A stretch of 64,000 nucleotides of DNA from Liopterus haemorrhoidalis. Its lineage: Eukaryota > Arthropoda > Insecta > Coleoptera > Dytiscidae. The translations under genes were made by a program, and so were the position numbers. The stretch's first letter is position 1, and each line of letters begins with the position of its first letter. The notes under the pieces are model-generated. The model was given only the letters and a program-made list of their open reading frames with translations, did no database searches and had not been told where the DNA came from. This document shows positions 51,625 to 61,893 of the stretch, in pieces. Location: contig OZ020618.1 of the NCBI GenBank assembly GCA_963971575.1, positions 5,148,501-5,212,500 of the forward strand, given 5' to 3'.

Positions 51625-51945
51625 GCCTTATAAATCAAAAACAACCCTTGGATGTGTCGATTAATAAACCATTTAATATTTTTTTGCGGGAAGAGTGGGA
51701 CAAACGAATGATAAAGCCAAATTTCGATGTTACAATAGGACCTGTGAATCGGACAACAATTTAAGAAGCACCTGGGTGAAAAATTCTTGGGAAGCTGTAA
51801 AAGAAAAGACGATTATAAAGTCTTTTAAGAAATGCGGTATAAGCAACGCATTGGATAGTATCGAAGATTACTTGGTTATTGAAAAGATTGACAATAGTTC
51901 AGGCGAAAATAATACGAAGAGTGACATTAACTAGACGAGTGATAG
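51625..51945 (+). pseudogene. pogo/Tigger transposase C-terminal fragment
   Basis: QPLDVSINKPFNIFLREEWD is the conserved block after the last catalytic aspartate of the pogo DDE_1 domain (usual LQPLDVxxxKPFK). After a frameshift at ~51690-51770 the block NSWEAVKEKTIIKSFKKCGI + SNALDSIEDYLV follows, matching the pogo C-terminal IxxSFxxCGIsNaLDGsED motif. The catalytic domain upstream is missing or unreadable. Confidence 0.85.
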
Positions 51946-52320
51946 TACCGAGAATTAAGATAAACAGAATGTTGCTGGTACAAGCTGGTCTTAGACCATG
52001 CAGGGGCCCTTGGGTACACAGAGTTTGTGACCTTTTTAGAAAGTAAAAAAAAAAATGAATGAAAACATCAGTATGTACTTTTATTTAGTGACTTCATTGG
52101 TTATTATGGTTAGCTTTATACAAATCAAATATAAGTTAAGTGATTATTTTTTTGAGAATTGGACTTACGTTAATGATGATGGTTTCTGCCGGGATTCCTG
52201 TTTTGCAAAATCTTCTATTATGTCCTCAAAGTCTAATTTTTGAAGGATATCACTTTCTATGCACATCACTGACAAATTAGTAAGTCGTTTTTGTAACACA
52301 GTCGTTCGTAATTCATTTTT

Positions 52321-52809
52321 AGAGTTTTGTAGGTATGACCAAAAAACCCTTATACCGTCATTTTGTCGTCTGTCTGTCTGTCTGTTCGGTAAAAATTGTA
52401 GCCAAACGGCTAAACCTAGAGAGTTGAAATTTGGCATGCTTATACAACTCTTTGACCCGCACATAGGAAAAATACTAAAACATCTAAAAAACATATCCCC
52501 CTAAAAATATAAACAAATATGTGCTCATCGAAAACAAAAATATTTTTTTAAAATTCTGAGTAGGGTATCAAATGAAAGCCCTTAGTACGTGGATTCACGA
52601 TCAACACTTTATTTTTGCAAAATAAATTATTTTGATGCGATTTTTGCCAAAATTGTGCAAAAAAAATATTGTCCCACACCCTGTAGCCCAGACGTTTTAA
52701 ACTAAAAATCTGAAAAAATTCTAAGTAATGTACATTGGTGTGAACCGGAATAGTACAACAGGAATTTTTGATCAGATTATGTTTTCGGAAAAGAACGCAT
52801 TTTTTGTGT
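52321..52809 (+). repeat. A-repeat copy 5 (3'-truncated), in pogo element
   Basis: Starts AGAGTTTTGTAGGTATGACC, has a three-unit TCTG tract and the full 'gccaaacggct' to GATCAGATTATG series, then breaks off after 'cgcattttttgtg'. The tRNA-like module and right end are absent. Confidence 0.85.
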
Positions 52810-53099
52810 TTTGTGTAGATAATAATTTAAAGATTATTCAACAAATTTTTACAAATTATTACATACATTACACAAGTTCATATACATAAAGATTCTTAAC
52901 CATTTAAGTATCTACATGTATCTGGAGCCTAGACCTGGAAAGCGATTCGAAATAAAAAATCGATTTTAAATCAATGTTAAATCGAAATGAATCGATTAAT
53001 CGTTGCTCCAAAAAAATCTATTTATATCGATTTTAGTCGATAGGCTTCTCTATAATTTGTAAACTTTTAGAAATAAACACTACTAACCATAAACACTAA

Positions 53100-53235
53100 G
53101 GGCCGGTTTCTGAAAGCTTAGTTAACTATAACCAAATAGTTAGAAAATGGTTGCTATGGTTACTTATGGGATTGTTATATTATAACCGAGTTTAACCAAA
53201 AGATTAAACTCGGCTAAGTTTTCAGAAACCGGCCC
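53100..53235. mobile_element. MITE with GGGCCGGTTTCTGAAAG ends and TAA flanks
   Basis: 136 bp with inverted ends GGGCCGGTTTCTGAAAGCTT / GAAACCGGCCC, flanked by TAA (53097-53099, 53236-53238), consistent with PIF/Harbinger. Internally it also folds (GGTTGCTATGG.., GAGTTTAACC/ATTAAACTC). A partial copy is at 25215-25323. Confidence 0.8.
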
Positions 53236-54002
53236 TAACACTTTTGTTAAAAACATAAGACACACTTACCAGCGGTAACCGTTTTTTTTCTGTTTACTAG
53301 ACTTCTTGATTTTTGATGATTTACACAAATGTGTATCAATATAACATGTATTTTAAATATAAATGTTTAATTTATCGTTATAGTTTCTTGTTTCTCAGGA
53401 ATTAACACTTAAAACAAAAGCACAGTATTACCGATAACAAAAACAATCACTAGAAATTTTCAACTGGCCTAAACTTGCACCGCACGTGTTCAATCAACAC
53501 TGTTGATAAACAAATTTCTGCGAGTGGCGACTCGTAGAACTGATTTTTTATTTGATAAGGAGCTTCTCATATTTTAAAATAGATGCTTCATCTTACGAAT
53601 GACGCCGTTACACATCACCGTTTGTATTCGTTGTTGGTCGAATTACACTTTTAATAAATAATATTTTATTTTATTTTTATTCTTTTAAGCGTCGCTATGT
53701 ATGTTTATGTATACATTTTTAATCCGGGGCCCCTTCTTCATCCGGGGCCGCACTTCCGCGCGTAGTGCGCGCACCTATAAATATGCTACTGAATAAAAGT
53801 AGTAAATTTGTAGTAAAATTGCACTAAAAATTGAGCTCCTTTTTTTCCGTGTAAACGACGACTTCGACATTTTGATGCCCCCGTCAAGCCGGGGGCCTGG
53901 GCTTGTGCCCCATGTGCCTTTATATAAAAGGCGGAACTGGGTATCAGTTATCGTAATAATAAATATTTTTTCTAAAAATTGTCTCATAAATCTGGGGTGC
54001 GT
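53236..54002. other. pogo interior, uncharacterised
   Basis: Contains a GGGGCCCC/CCGGGGCC patch (53724-53750), a palindromic CGCGCGTAGTGCGCGC (53758-53773) and CCCCCGTCAAGCCGGGGGCC (53878). These look like ends of another degraded hAT-type repeat. No coding sequence. Confidence 0.4.
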
Positions 54003-54016
54003 CTTATCATCCGGTG

Positions 54017-54502
54017 CTACTCCACAATCTGAATGCTCCGAATGTGAGGGTAGAGCTGTTTTGGATACCGGGACATGTTGGTATTAAAGGCAACGAAGCG
54101 GCAGATGCAGCTGCAAAAGCCGCCTCTAACAGACCTATGATTGATTTGAGTTTCGTTTTTCCAGATGACGCAAAGAGTCATCTGAAACATCTGGTTTTAG
54201 ACATGTGGCAACATGAGTGGAGCCGCATCACACGCTTCCGTATAGGTCACTGTTGGTGGACCCATGGACACCTCCTTCGAGGAGAAGAGTCCCCTATCTG
54301 TGAGACGTTTAACACAGATTTGTCTGTGTTACACTTTTTAACCGAGTGTATACAGTTCGAGGATGTCAGGGAGAGGTTAGGCCTGTGCTATGACCTGTCA
54401 GTTGCTTTAGGTGATGGACAGGGTACGCATGGACAGGCTGATACTCTTCCTGAGAGAATCGAACTTATTGTTTTATGTGTGAAGTCTTGCACCTTATTTT
54501 AA
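54017..54502 (+). pseudogene. LINE ORF2 C-terminus: RNase H end and zinc-knuckle-like tail
   Basis: VRVELFWIPGHVGIKGNEAA followed by DAAAKAA is the last part of an RNase H domain (the final catalytic aspartate in NEAADAAAK), as in Jockey- and I-group LINEs. Then RFRIGHCWWTHGHLLRGEES + PICETFN and LHFLTEC form the typical C-terminal C-x-C...H...C region (RxxxGHxxLTHxxL). Endonuclease and reverse transcriptase are absent because of truncation; the remaining frame has no stop before 54500. Confidence 0.85.
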
Positions 54503-54785
54503 TGTGTTTCTAGTTATTGACTGTGGTATTCGATGGTAATTGGCCCCTTTACAGCCTCTTACCATCACCCTGAGTCTGTTCAAATTTTCGAACAGACTTT
54601 TTATATTATTTATTTGTGTTTGTCAGTGCAAGATTTCTTTTATTGAGTATGCGTATTTTTACTGATTTTATCTATTTATTTATTGTCTAATATATTGTTT
54701 TTAATATATAGTCTAGTCATTTAAATGGGCTGCGTTAGGCGCAAATTGCCTTTGTTGCTGTGCGCCAAAAATTTTAACTAACGAA
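54017..54785 (+). mobile_element. 5'-truncated LINE insertion
   Basis: Flanked by an exact 14-bp duplication CTTATCATCCGGTG (54003-54016, 54786-54799), typical of target-primed reverse transcription. It carries the last 160 codons of an RNase-H-bearing LINE and ~280 bp of 3' UTR. No poly(A); the end is TTAACTAACGAA. The target is the right terminal region of the pogo element. Confidence 0.88.
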
Positions 54786-54823
54786 CTTATCATCCGGTGT
54801 CTTATGGTCCGAAAAATATGGTA

Positions 54824-55552
54824 ACAGGATTTTGCAAAGTTTAAGTAAGGTAATCACTGTACAGTGGTACACGATTTACAAAATAATTTGTTACTGATGT
54901 ACGTCACTGTTTATTTTGTGTTCTTCTGCCCACCGTTGTGTTCAACGGTACGCCACTGACTGCGTCGCTTATCCAAACCAACTTTACGAATACGGGAGTA
55001 TATCTTTTTTTTTTTTTTTTTTTTTTTTAAGATAGCAAATTATTACATATTATTTCACTGGGTATTTATCTTTTAAATTGCTTCCTGAAAAAGAAACAAA
55101 AAATAAGTTTGTTGAACTTATATATAACGAATTATTGGAATTGTATTTTTGTAACAAAGATAATTGTAACACATAACGAAGCAATTTATATACGGCAAAA
55201 TTTACTGATAATTGGTTATTATGAATAATAATTTTTATTAATCTGTTTGACTTTTCTCATGTAAAATCATTATTTATTGAAAATATCTTAATTTCGGAAA
55301 ACAAGCAGCCTTGTAACATGAGCAGTCGGTATCTGAGCACAGAATGTCCCAACCAGCTGACCAGCAGGGACCCGTTCATTAATTAGCATGACATAACATA
55401 TAAGCGGATTACAATTCTTACAATTATTTGATAAGGAAACAATGTGAAATACATTCAAATATAAGAAATCATATGATTTTACAAATGATATGGCTTATTG
55501 TTTATGTTATAATATTGCAATAAATGTTAATTATTTTATTACTAACAATATA
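54824..55552. other. AT-rich spacer with T27 tract
   Basis: A ~27-base T-run at 55003-55029. Otherwise no feature. Confidence 0.5.
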
Positions 55553-56540
55553 CAGGGTGTTTGTTGGAATCGGGAAACCCCGAAAATCTCCTTTATTTGT
55601 AAAGATACAAAAAATCTTCAGAACAAAAGTTAAACTAGACAAAAAGGCCCATCTAAAGGTAACTATAAGAATTCTCATGCACTTCCGGTTTCACCGGAAA
55701 TGATGTCAACTTTTGATCTAGCATAGGGAATCGATAATTTTATATTTTTTTCCTAAAAGTACATTAAATTAGCTTTACAATGACACCAAAAAATCATATT
55801 TTTTTTGTTAACCATTTCAAAATGGCGACCATTTATTTACAAAATAATAATCAACATAAGTTTTACAAAGTTGAACGTAGCAAGCTTTGAAAACAATAAA
55901 AAAAGAAACAAAATATCTCTAAAATAAACTATTTGACTATTTAGAAAAAAAAAATACTATTACTTTTTACAATTATTTTACAAAAAAAAAAACAAATGTT
56001 CGATCAAACCACCATTATTGTCCACACATTTTCAACAATAAAAAAAGAAACAAAATAAGAAAATGTGTGGACATTAATAATAGTGGTTTGATCGAACATT
56101 TGTTTTTTTTTTTGTAAAATAATTGTAAAAAGTAATAGTTTTTTTTTTCTAAATAGTCAAATAGTTTATTTTAGAGATATTTTGTTTCTTTTTTTCTTGT
56201 TTTCAAAGCTTGCTACGTTCAACTTTGTAAAACTTATGTTAATTATTATTTTGTAAATAAATGGTCGCCATTTTGAAATGGTTAACATAAAAATATGACT
56301 TTGGTGTCATTGTAAAGCTAATTTAATGTACTTTTAGGAAAAAAAAAATATAAAATTATCGATTCCCTATGCTAGATCAAAAGTTGACATCATTTCCGGT
56401 GAAACCGGAAGTGCCTCAGAATTCTTATAGTAACCTTTAGATGGGCCTTTTTGTCTAATTAAACTTTTGTTCTGAAGATTTTTTGTATCTTTACAAATAA
56501 AGGAGATTTTCGGAGTGCCCCGTTTCAAACAAACACCCTG
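55553..56540. mobile_element. 988-bp near-perfect palindrome (fold-back F3)
   Basis: Arms of ~480 bp (55553-56032 and 56062-56540) are inverted copies with only scattered differences. Termini are CAGGGTGTTTGTT / AACAAACACCCTG-like with TA on both sides (55551-55552, 56541-56542). Landmarks in both arms: ACTTCCGGTTTCACCGGAAA (itself self-complementary), AAAATGGCGACCATTTATTT and TTGATCGAACATTTG. The ~27-base centre repeats 'caataaaaaaagaaacaaaata' from inside the left arm. No coding capacity. Confidence 0.92.
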
Positions 56541-56579
56541 TATATCTATATCACACAATGTAAGAAATATGATCAATTT
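56541..56579. other. Short junction
   Basis: Unremarkable AT-rich bases between the palindrome and the C-repeat. Confidence 0.4.
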
Positions 56580-56705
56580 TTGTCTGTTTTTTTTTAAATT
56601 TATTCAAAAACTGTAAACCGTAGCTTGTAACGGAGATTATTTTTGGGATCTACGACTCAAAATACATAAGTATTAACATTTTGAAGTAAATCGGAAAGAA
56701 AAAAA
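56580..56705 (+). repeat. C-repeat copy 2
   Basis: Counterpart of 20545-20688: CTGTTTTTTTTTAAATTTATTC, 'aaaaactgtaaaccgta', 'tacgactcaaaa' and 'gtattaacattttgaagtaaatc'. Confidence 0.6.
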
Positions 56706-57438
56706 AATTGCAAAAAAATGAAAAATTTCGCAAAAAATTTTTTTGTTTGGGATTTGCTTTAAAATGAGTCCTAAGACCTTTTAGGACCTCAAGATTCCAA
56801 AAATTTCAACCGCAGTTCTTTATCTTATGTAGATTTTGAGATACGGTCTTTCAAAAATGAAATATTTATAAATTTTCAAAACTATACGGATCAAAAAAGT
56901 TTGTAGATTTCAAAAATTCAAGCCGTAGGTCCCTATATTTTATTGTTCTTAAGTCAGGATTTTTTAAAATTACAAAAAAAAAACTGAAAATTTTAAAATT
57001 TCACAAACAGATTTTGTATTTGGGGGTTGTTTTATAATATATCATGAAGCCTTTAGGACTTCGGGATTTCTAAAATTCCAACCGCAGGTCTCTGTTTCAT
57101 GTAGTTTTTGAAATACGGTTTTTCGAAAATGATATTTACAAATTATTTTCTTCTGAAAAAACCACATTTCTGTATTGTTGCATTGACGAACATTATATAA
57201 TATTTGTTGTTGTTTGAACATTCAATTTTGGCGTAAAACGTTAACATTAATTTTTGGCGTATTGTTTAGTGTTATTTAGTTTTATTAGTATAATTTGCTA
57301 ATACAATGGCTTTTGTTTCAGGTATGTTTCCGTAACAGTGAGTCATATGATTATGGTAAGCCTAAGTTTCTTTGGAATGAAAATTGACAGCCTATGTATT
57401 GTCAGTTGGGATGATTTGGTCCATCACCATTTAAGCTT
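56706..57438. other. AT-rich spacer with internal duplication
   Basis: The 'cctaagacctttaggac..caagattccaaaaatttcaaccgcagttctttatc' block at ~56775-56830 is repeated, diverged, at ~57045-57110 ('aagcctttaggacttcgggatttctaaaattccaaccgcaggtct'). No gene. Confidence 0.5.
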
Positions 57439-57588
57439 TGTTACATACTGGTTATTAACAATAACACAATTATTAACAAGTATATTATATTTATTAAAGT
57501 TTTACAAATCAGCTACATGTTGAGTGATCGATATCAGCCACTACTATTTTGGCAGTGTTGCCAACCACCTATTTTATGATATATTACA
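57439..57588 (-). mobile_element. gypsy-type 3' LTR (150 bp)
   Basis: The minus strand begins TGTAATATATC directly after a purine tract (AAGAAGGGAGA, 57589-57599) and ends ATGTAACA, so the LTR has TG...CA with TGTAA/TTACA-like ends. It contains AATAAATATAATA, a plausible polyadenylation region. Located just past the stop of a gypsy pol tail. The second LTR is not in the window. Confidence 0.6.
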
Positions 57589-57599
57589 TCTCCCTTCTT
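57589..57599 (-). other. Polypurine tract
   Basis: Minus-strand AAGAAGGGAGA immediately before the LTR, the expected primer site for plus-strand synthesis. Confidence 0.6.
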
Positions 57600-57641
57600 A
57601 ATTTAATTGGAAGTAATAATACAACTAAGTAGATATTCTAA

Positions 57642-57868
57642 CTAGTACATGAGGTAATCTTTGAATTTTGCTGGTTTACGTTTAGCTCTAACTATAAGAC
57701 TGTCAATACTATTTTCTACATTAACATTGATATCAGTTTAAGTATTCGACGAATCTGTAGCATCGTATGCTTCATCAGAGCTATCCACAAAATCCTGATT
57801 ATGCATCTCATTTTGTGACTTTCTTAAATGCTGTCTATTTCTGCGTACAAAATTGCTATTTCACTAAA
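57642..57868 (-). pseudogene. Ty3/gypsy pol C-terminal tail
   Basis: The minus strand reads NFVRRNRQHLRKSQNEMHNQ then acidic DSSDEAYDATDSSNT, an in-frame TAA, and VRAKRKPAKFKDYLMY with stop at 57642. VRRNRxHLR is the hallmark end of the gypsy integrase (GPY/F) region, and the RKPAKFKDY tail is common before the stop. Upstream the frame is lost and the M1 mariner at 57881 follows, so the copy is a truncated relic. Confidence 0.65.
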
Positions 57869-57880
57869 TAGGAGCAATAT

Positions 57881-58638
57881 AAGGGATGTTTCCTAAATTC
57901 TGGGAATTGTGCTATAATTAAATTACGCAGAACTTATAGGCAATGTTATTGGTGCCAGACAAGTCTTGACATGTTTATGCAACTATCTAGTGCAATATTG
58001 TTCAGTCTGATTTAGGTGTTCGACTGATATAGACGCGTTTTCAAAGCACTGTTTTTGTAACCATGGAAGACGCAGCAAAATCTCAAAGAGCAATAATTTT
58101 CTTTTTGTGGAAAGAAGGTGTGAAAACATCAGAAATGATTCAGCGTCTGCAAGGAGTTTTTGGTGAGTCTGCAGAATCCAAAAGTACTGTTTATCAGTGG
58201 ATCGATCGTTTTAAAATCGGTAGAACATCACTAGAAGACGATCCACGCAGTGGGCGCCCAAGCACGTCGGTAAATAAAAAAAACATTACTGCCGTCGAAG
58301 ACCTACTGAAAGAGGACAGGCGAATGACTATTCGTCTAATTAGTGTGAGCCTACGGATAGGTACACGACAAGTTCATGACATCTTGCATGATTGTTTGGG
58401 CGTTAGCAAGGTTTCGCCGCGCTGGTTGCCAAGGCTGTTGGGACCAGAACAGAAACTCAATTTCAAAATTCTTTGAGGACGGCTTAAAAAAAATAGTTTA
58501 TCGTTGGGATAAATGTATTCAGTTAAATGGAGATTATGTTGAAAAACTACATTGTAATATTGACGAAAATTAACAAAATAATAAAAATTATAGCTAAATT
58601 CTTTGTATAATATAGCAGAACTTTGAAAACATCCCTCG
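57881..58638 (+). mobile_element. Internally deleted mariner (M1 family, copy 2)
   Basis: Ends AGGGATGTTTCC and GGAAAACATCCCTCG-like with TA beside them, same family as 1503-2138 (first 180 bp nearly identical). 758 bp. Keeps the N-terminal gene part and the last ~33 codons, with the middle deleted. Inserted next to the gypsy pol tail. Confidence 0.88.
58063..58570 (+). pseudogene. mariner transposase with central deletion
   Basis: ATG at 58063: MEDAAKSQRAIIFFLWKEG, helix-turn-helix blocks, linker GRPSTSVNKK, through WLPRLLGPEQKLN (~58460). Then, in the next frame, FFEDGLKKIVYRWDKCIQLN + GDYVEK, the mariner C-terminus. About 190 residues with all three catalytic aspartates are missing and the join is out of frame. 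Compared with copy 1 the N-terminal half differs at about one residue in ten. Confidence 0.9.
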
Positions 58639-59084
58639 TATGTAGATTTTAGTTTTAGAGTGTCCCCTATGTCCCCCCGTAACTCCCAAAATATTCATCT
58701 AATTGCAAAAATTGTTTCCTTACAACAAACAAATTTTGTACAATATATTTTTCTGTTAAGTTAATAATAAGGGAGATATTTTAAGTTTTTTAATAAACAG
58801 TTTTAATCCCGAACTACCCCCATAGAATCCAAATTTTGAGATGCCTTATAGCCTTTGTTCGAATCCTGATTTTATTATATTCTCATACCAAATTACGTGA
58901 AAATATATCTACTCATTTTTGCGTGAATCTCGGACAGACAGACAGACAGACAAAAAAAATGTTTGCGGATATTTTCTTATAATCATCTGAAACGTGTAGA
59001 AACCAAATATGAGTAGTATGTAGAAATAAAAAAGAGCTTTAGCCTCCAATTTTATTTATAAAGATTTAAAAAAATCTTTGCCAA
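58639..59084. other. Spacer with short CAGA tract
   Basis: GGACAGACAGACAGACAGAC at 58932-58952 after 'gtgaatctc' and GAAACGTGTAGAAACCAAATAT around 58988. Probably a fragment of yet another tract-bearing repeat. No gene. Confidence 0.4.
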
Positions 59085-59280
59085 TGGAATGGCCGAACTT
59101 GTTAAATAACGCAGTTCTTCTGACTGGTAAAAACAGTCTGAAATGTGAGGGAGAATAATATGTTAACATTACTCCCATTTTCACAATCATTCACCCCTCC
59201 TCCAGGTGTAGGAGTTCGCTCCCTGGCATTGGCGATTAGCCTCGTTGCAGAAACAGACCGATATAAAATTTTAAAAAATC
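59085..59280 (+). repeat. tRNA-derived SINE, copy 2
   Basis: ATGGCCGAACTTGTTAAATA resembles an A box/D arm of serine- or leucine-type tRNA. After ~60 bases comes the conserved body (ATTCACCCCTCCTCCAGGTG, AGGAGTTCGC, CTGGCATTGGCGATTAGCC, CGTTGCAGAAACAGACC) shared with the minus strand of 965-1090. Ends in an A/T-rich tail (TATAAAATTTTAAAAAATC). Confidence 0.65.
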
Positions 59281-60151
59281 TTTAATTTTGAGACGTCCGT
59301 CGTAGTTGCTTACTCAGTATGCCTAATTTTTGTGAAATATTTGTCGAACATAAAAGATAATTCTTTAAGTTTTGGGTAATTTTACTTTCACTAAAGCCTT
59401 TTAATTATGAAACCTAGACAGGCGTTTAATTTGGCCCGGTTATGGAAGACTTTCTAAATAATGACTACCGAAAATTGAAGCGCAAATTATGAAATGATCT
59501 ATATATACAATGCTTTCTAATTTCTGTTAAAAATGGAACATACTTGTTAATTCTCATTTCTGAAATCTGTTTTCTTAGTAGAATTAGAATTTATAGTTAA
59601 AATTTTCATCGTTTATTTGGAACTGTCCATTTCTGTTTCAAATATTAAATTAACACTGAGTTTAGAGAGTTTAAATCAAATTCTGCAGAGCATGCTGCTA
59701 ACATCGTTAAACATTCATTCTCTTATATTAATCTAATATAGTAATTGACGCTGGAAACGCATAGACTATGCACTTCTGCATATTGCATGCAAGAATCCTA
59801 ACCTTGACGACAGATAATATTCCACTTGATGACAAGAGTGATTTGAGTTGGGACTTGAGCGGAAGATTACTTGATATGTGGGAAGGATGTTGCAAAAAGT
59901 TAATGCAGAGGGTGTTAGTATCTGACAACTACTCATCCTCTGTCAAATCCACAACTTGTTAGAAAGAAAATCAACGATTCTGGATAGTAAGAATGGTTCT
60001 AGACAAAATTTCATATAAAATATGGAGAGCTTACTACGTTAAACAGAAAGCAGTTAAAAGAGCACCAAATTTTACTTAATATAACTCTTAAAAAACAATT
60101 TCTTTTTAATCAAATGATCACGAACATTTTCTTAAGCCAACCCTTAAAATA
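59281..60151. other. AT-rich spacer
   Basis: Open frames on both strands at 59728-59962 are mutually antisense and unsupported. Nothing else recognised. Confidence 0.4.
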
Positions 60152-60197
60152 CAATTTTTTAGGTATAACCAAAAAACCCTTATACCGTCATTTTGTC

Positions 60198-60235
<38 letters not shown>

Positions 60236-61080
60236 TCGGTAAAAATTGTAGCCAAACGGCTAAACCTAGAGAGTTGAAATTTGGCATGCTTATACAACTC
60301 TTTGACCCGCACATAGGAAAAATACTAGAACATCTAAAAAACATACCCCTCTAAAAATATAAACAAATATGTGCTAATCGAAAACAAAAATATTTTTTTT
60401 AAATTTTGAGTAGGGTATCAAATGAAAGCCCTTAGTACGTGGATTACCGATCAAATTTTTATTTTTGCAAAATAAATTATTTTGATGCGATTGTTGCCAA
60501 AATTGTGTAAAAAAAATGTTGTCCCACACCCTGTAGCCCAGATGGTTTAAACTAAAAATCTAAAAAAATTCTAAGTAATGTATATTGGTGTGAACCGAAA
60601 TAGTACAACAGGAATTTTTGATCAGATTATGTTTTCGGAAAATAACGCATTTTTTGTGGTTTTTGGTTCACAAAGTACAAAAGTTATACCAATGTAAGAC
60701 ACTCACATGCAAGGCGTGCGATAGCGTAATGGGTTAGAGCACTGGTGTCGTAAGCTAAAATGCGCTGGAAACGAAGGGTTTCGAGTACGGAGTGAATTTT
60801 ATTTTTTCTGTTTTTTTTGCATTTTTATTATGTTGAAATTATTTTGTCAAAATTCTAGTTATATTTTGACAAATGTTGTATTTAATTTTTAAGAGCGTAA
60901 ATTTAATAACCAGTCTTATTATATTAACAGACGATAAATTATTTTAAAAATATCGTTCATTTTGCCGTGATTACTACAAAGTAAAATTTGTCCTACACAC
61001 TCAGCATACCGCCTTCACTTATTATATACCTGCGAAACCCTGAAATGTGTGAATATTCACACTTCACATCAATTTTTTAT
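60152..61080 (+). repeat. A-repeat copy 6 (full length)
   Basis: The left end is slightly damaged (TTTTAGGTATAACC for TTTGTAGGTATGACC). TCTG tract of nine units. The rest closely follows copy 4 (31676-32602), ending ACCTGCGAAACCCTGAAATG, the GTGTGAATATTCACAC palindrome and CACATCAATTTTTTAT. Confidence 0.85.
60712..60800 (+). other. tRNA-like module, A-repeat copy 6
   Basis: Same A box and anticodon-like segment as copy 4 (TAGCGTAATGGG, GCACTGGTGTCGTAAGC). The B box has lost six bases (TTTCGAGTACGG for TTTCGAGTTCGAGTACGG), so Pol III promoter function is unlikely in this copy. Confidence 0.5.
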
Positions 61081-61221
61081 TTATTCTAATTCCCACCAAA
61101 ATATACTTAATCAAACCAATATATATTTTTTTTTTTTCTAAAGACCAAGCAATTTAATTTATGCCAACTTGTAAAATAATTATTTTTTATTTTAAACAAA
61201 AGAAGACTCTAGCTCTTATAG
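61081..61221. other. Short spacer
   Basis: AT-rich, with a T10 run at 61128-61137. Nothing recognised. Confidence 0.4.
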
Positions 61222-61392
61222 TTATGGTCCATCGCCCCAATTGTTAATGGCCCTAATTGTCATGGAACCCTTTTGTCCATGTAGTTCTTTTGTCCATATG
61301 GTCCTTTTGTACATGTCTACCTTTTGTCCATTTCGACCATTTCTCCATGTCGACCTTTTTCAATGTCGGCCTTTTATCCATGTGTTCCTTTT
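61222..61392 (+). repeat. Degenerate ~20-bp tandem repeat (CTTTTGTCCATGT)
   Basis: CTTTTGTCCATGT-like units recur about eight times with ~19-21-base spacing between 61230 and 61392 (CTTTTGTCCATGTAG, TCTTTTGTCCATATG, CTTTTGTACATGTC and so on). Units vary by substitution. Confidence 0.75.
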
Positions 61393-61893
61393 ATTATTAT
61401 TATTATTTATTTAAAAAGAACTGAAGCCAATGGCTTGTAAAGTTCTTATAGAAAACTTACAATATTTCACATTGTTGTGATATAGGAAAGTTGAAAGAAA
61501 CAAAACAATTTGATAAACAACTAAAGTCAAACAATAACAAATATAAAGTGTACAAAAACAGAAAATTTCAGTTTATGGGGATAGTAGCAACTGATTGTAA
61601 AGGTCCAGTCTATTTTTAAAATTGTTCACACTTGGAGCAGACACTACACTTCCAGGTAGATTATTCCAGTCATTAAACACTCGGTTTGAAAAAAACTTGG
61701 CCCGAACGTTCTTACGGAACTTTTCGTGACATAACTTTAACGAATGTCCACGAAAACGAGAGTCTACATTAAGTACAAACAAACCAGTAAGATCTGCATC
61801 AAAATTCCGATAGAGTACACGGTAGGTAGTTATAAGATCACGACTTCTGCGGTTTTCCAGTTTGGGCAAATTTTGTCCCCAATATGATCGATG
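61387..61893 (-). mobile_element. 5'-truncated LINE with (TAA)n tail
   Basis: On the minus strand a reverse-transcriptase C-terminus is followed by ~165 bp of 3' UTR and a short TAA repeat tail (AATAATAATAATAATA, 61389-61407). TAA-type tails are known from several LINE groups. 5' truncation near 61893 is typical. Confidence 0.75.
61573..61890 (-). pseudogene. LINE ORF2 C-terminal fragment
   Basis: From ~61890: YWGQNLPKLENRRSRDLITT, then YRVLYRNF, SRFRGHSLKLCHEKFRKNVR + AKFFSNRVFNDWNNLPGSVV and FKNRLDLY, stop at 61573. RRxRDLIxTY, RGHxxKL and FFSxRVxxxWNxLPxxVVxAxSVxxFKxxLD are the standard end of CR1/RTE-like non-LTR polymerases. The frame is open in the preserved part. Catalytic RT core absent. 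Confidence 0.85.

Larger units (their letters stand above)
51432..54821 (+). mobile_element. pogo-like element with three nested insertions
   Basis: Left end CCGTAATTTTCGAACCGTAA and inverse of right end CCATATTTTTCGGACCATAA form ~28-bp inverted repeats, each next to TA (51430-51431, 54822-54823). Inside is the 3' part of a pogo/Tigger transposase. The 3390-bp total includes an A-repeat (52321-52809), a MITE (53100-53235) and a LINE fragment (54017-54785), leaving ~2.0 kb of element, close to a normal pogo length of 2.1-2.5 kb. Confidence 0.75.

Noticed and set aside
53775..53987. 70-codon minus-strand frame
   Set aside because: Spans GC-rich repeat ends inside the pogo element; no motif.
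56367..56576. Minus-strand 69-codon frame
   Set aside because: Lies in one arm of the 988-bp palindrome; its mirror in the other arm is broken.
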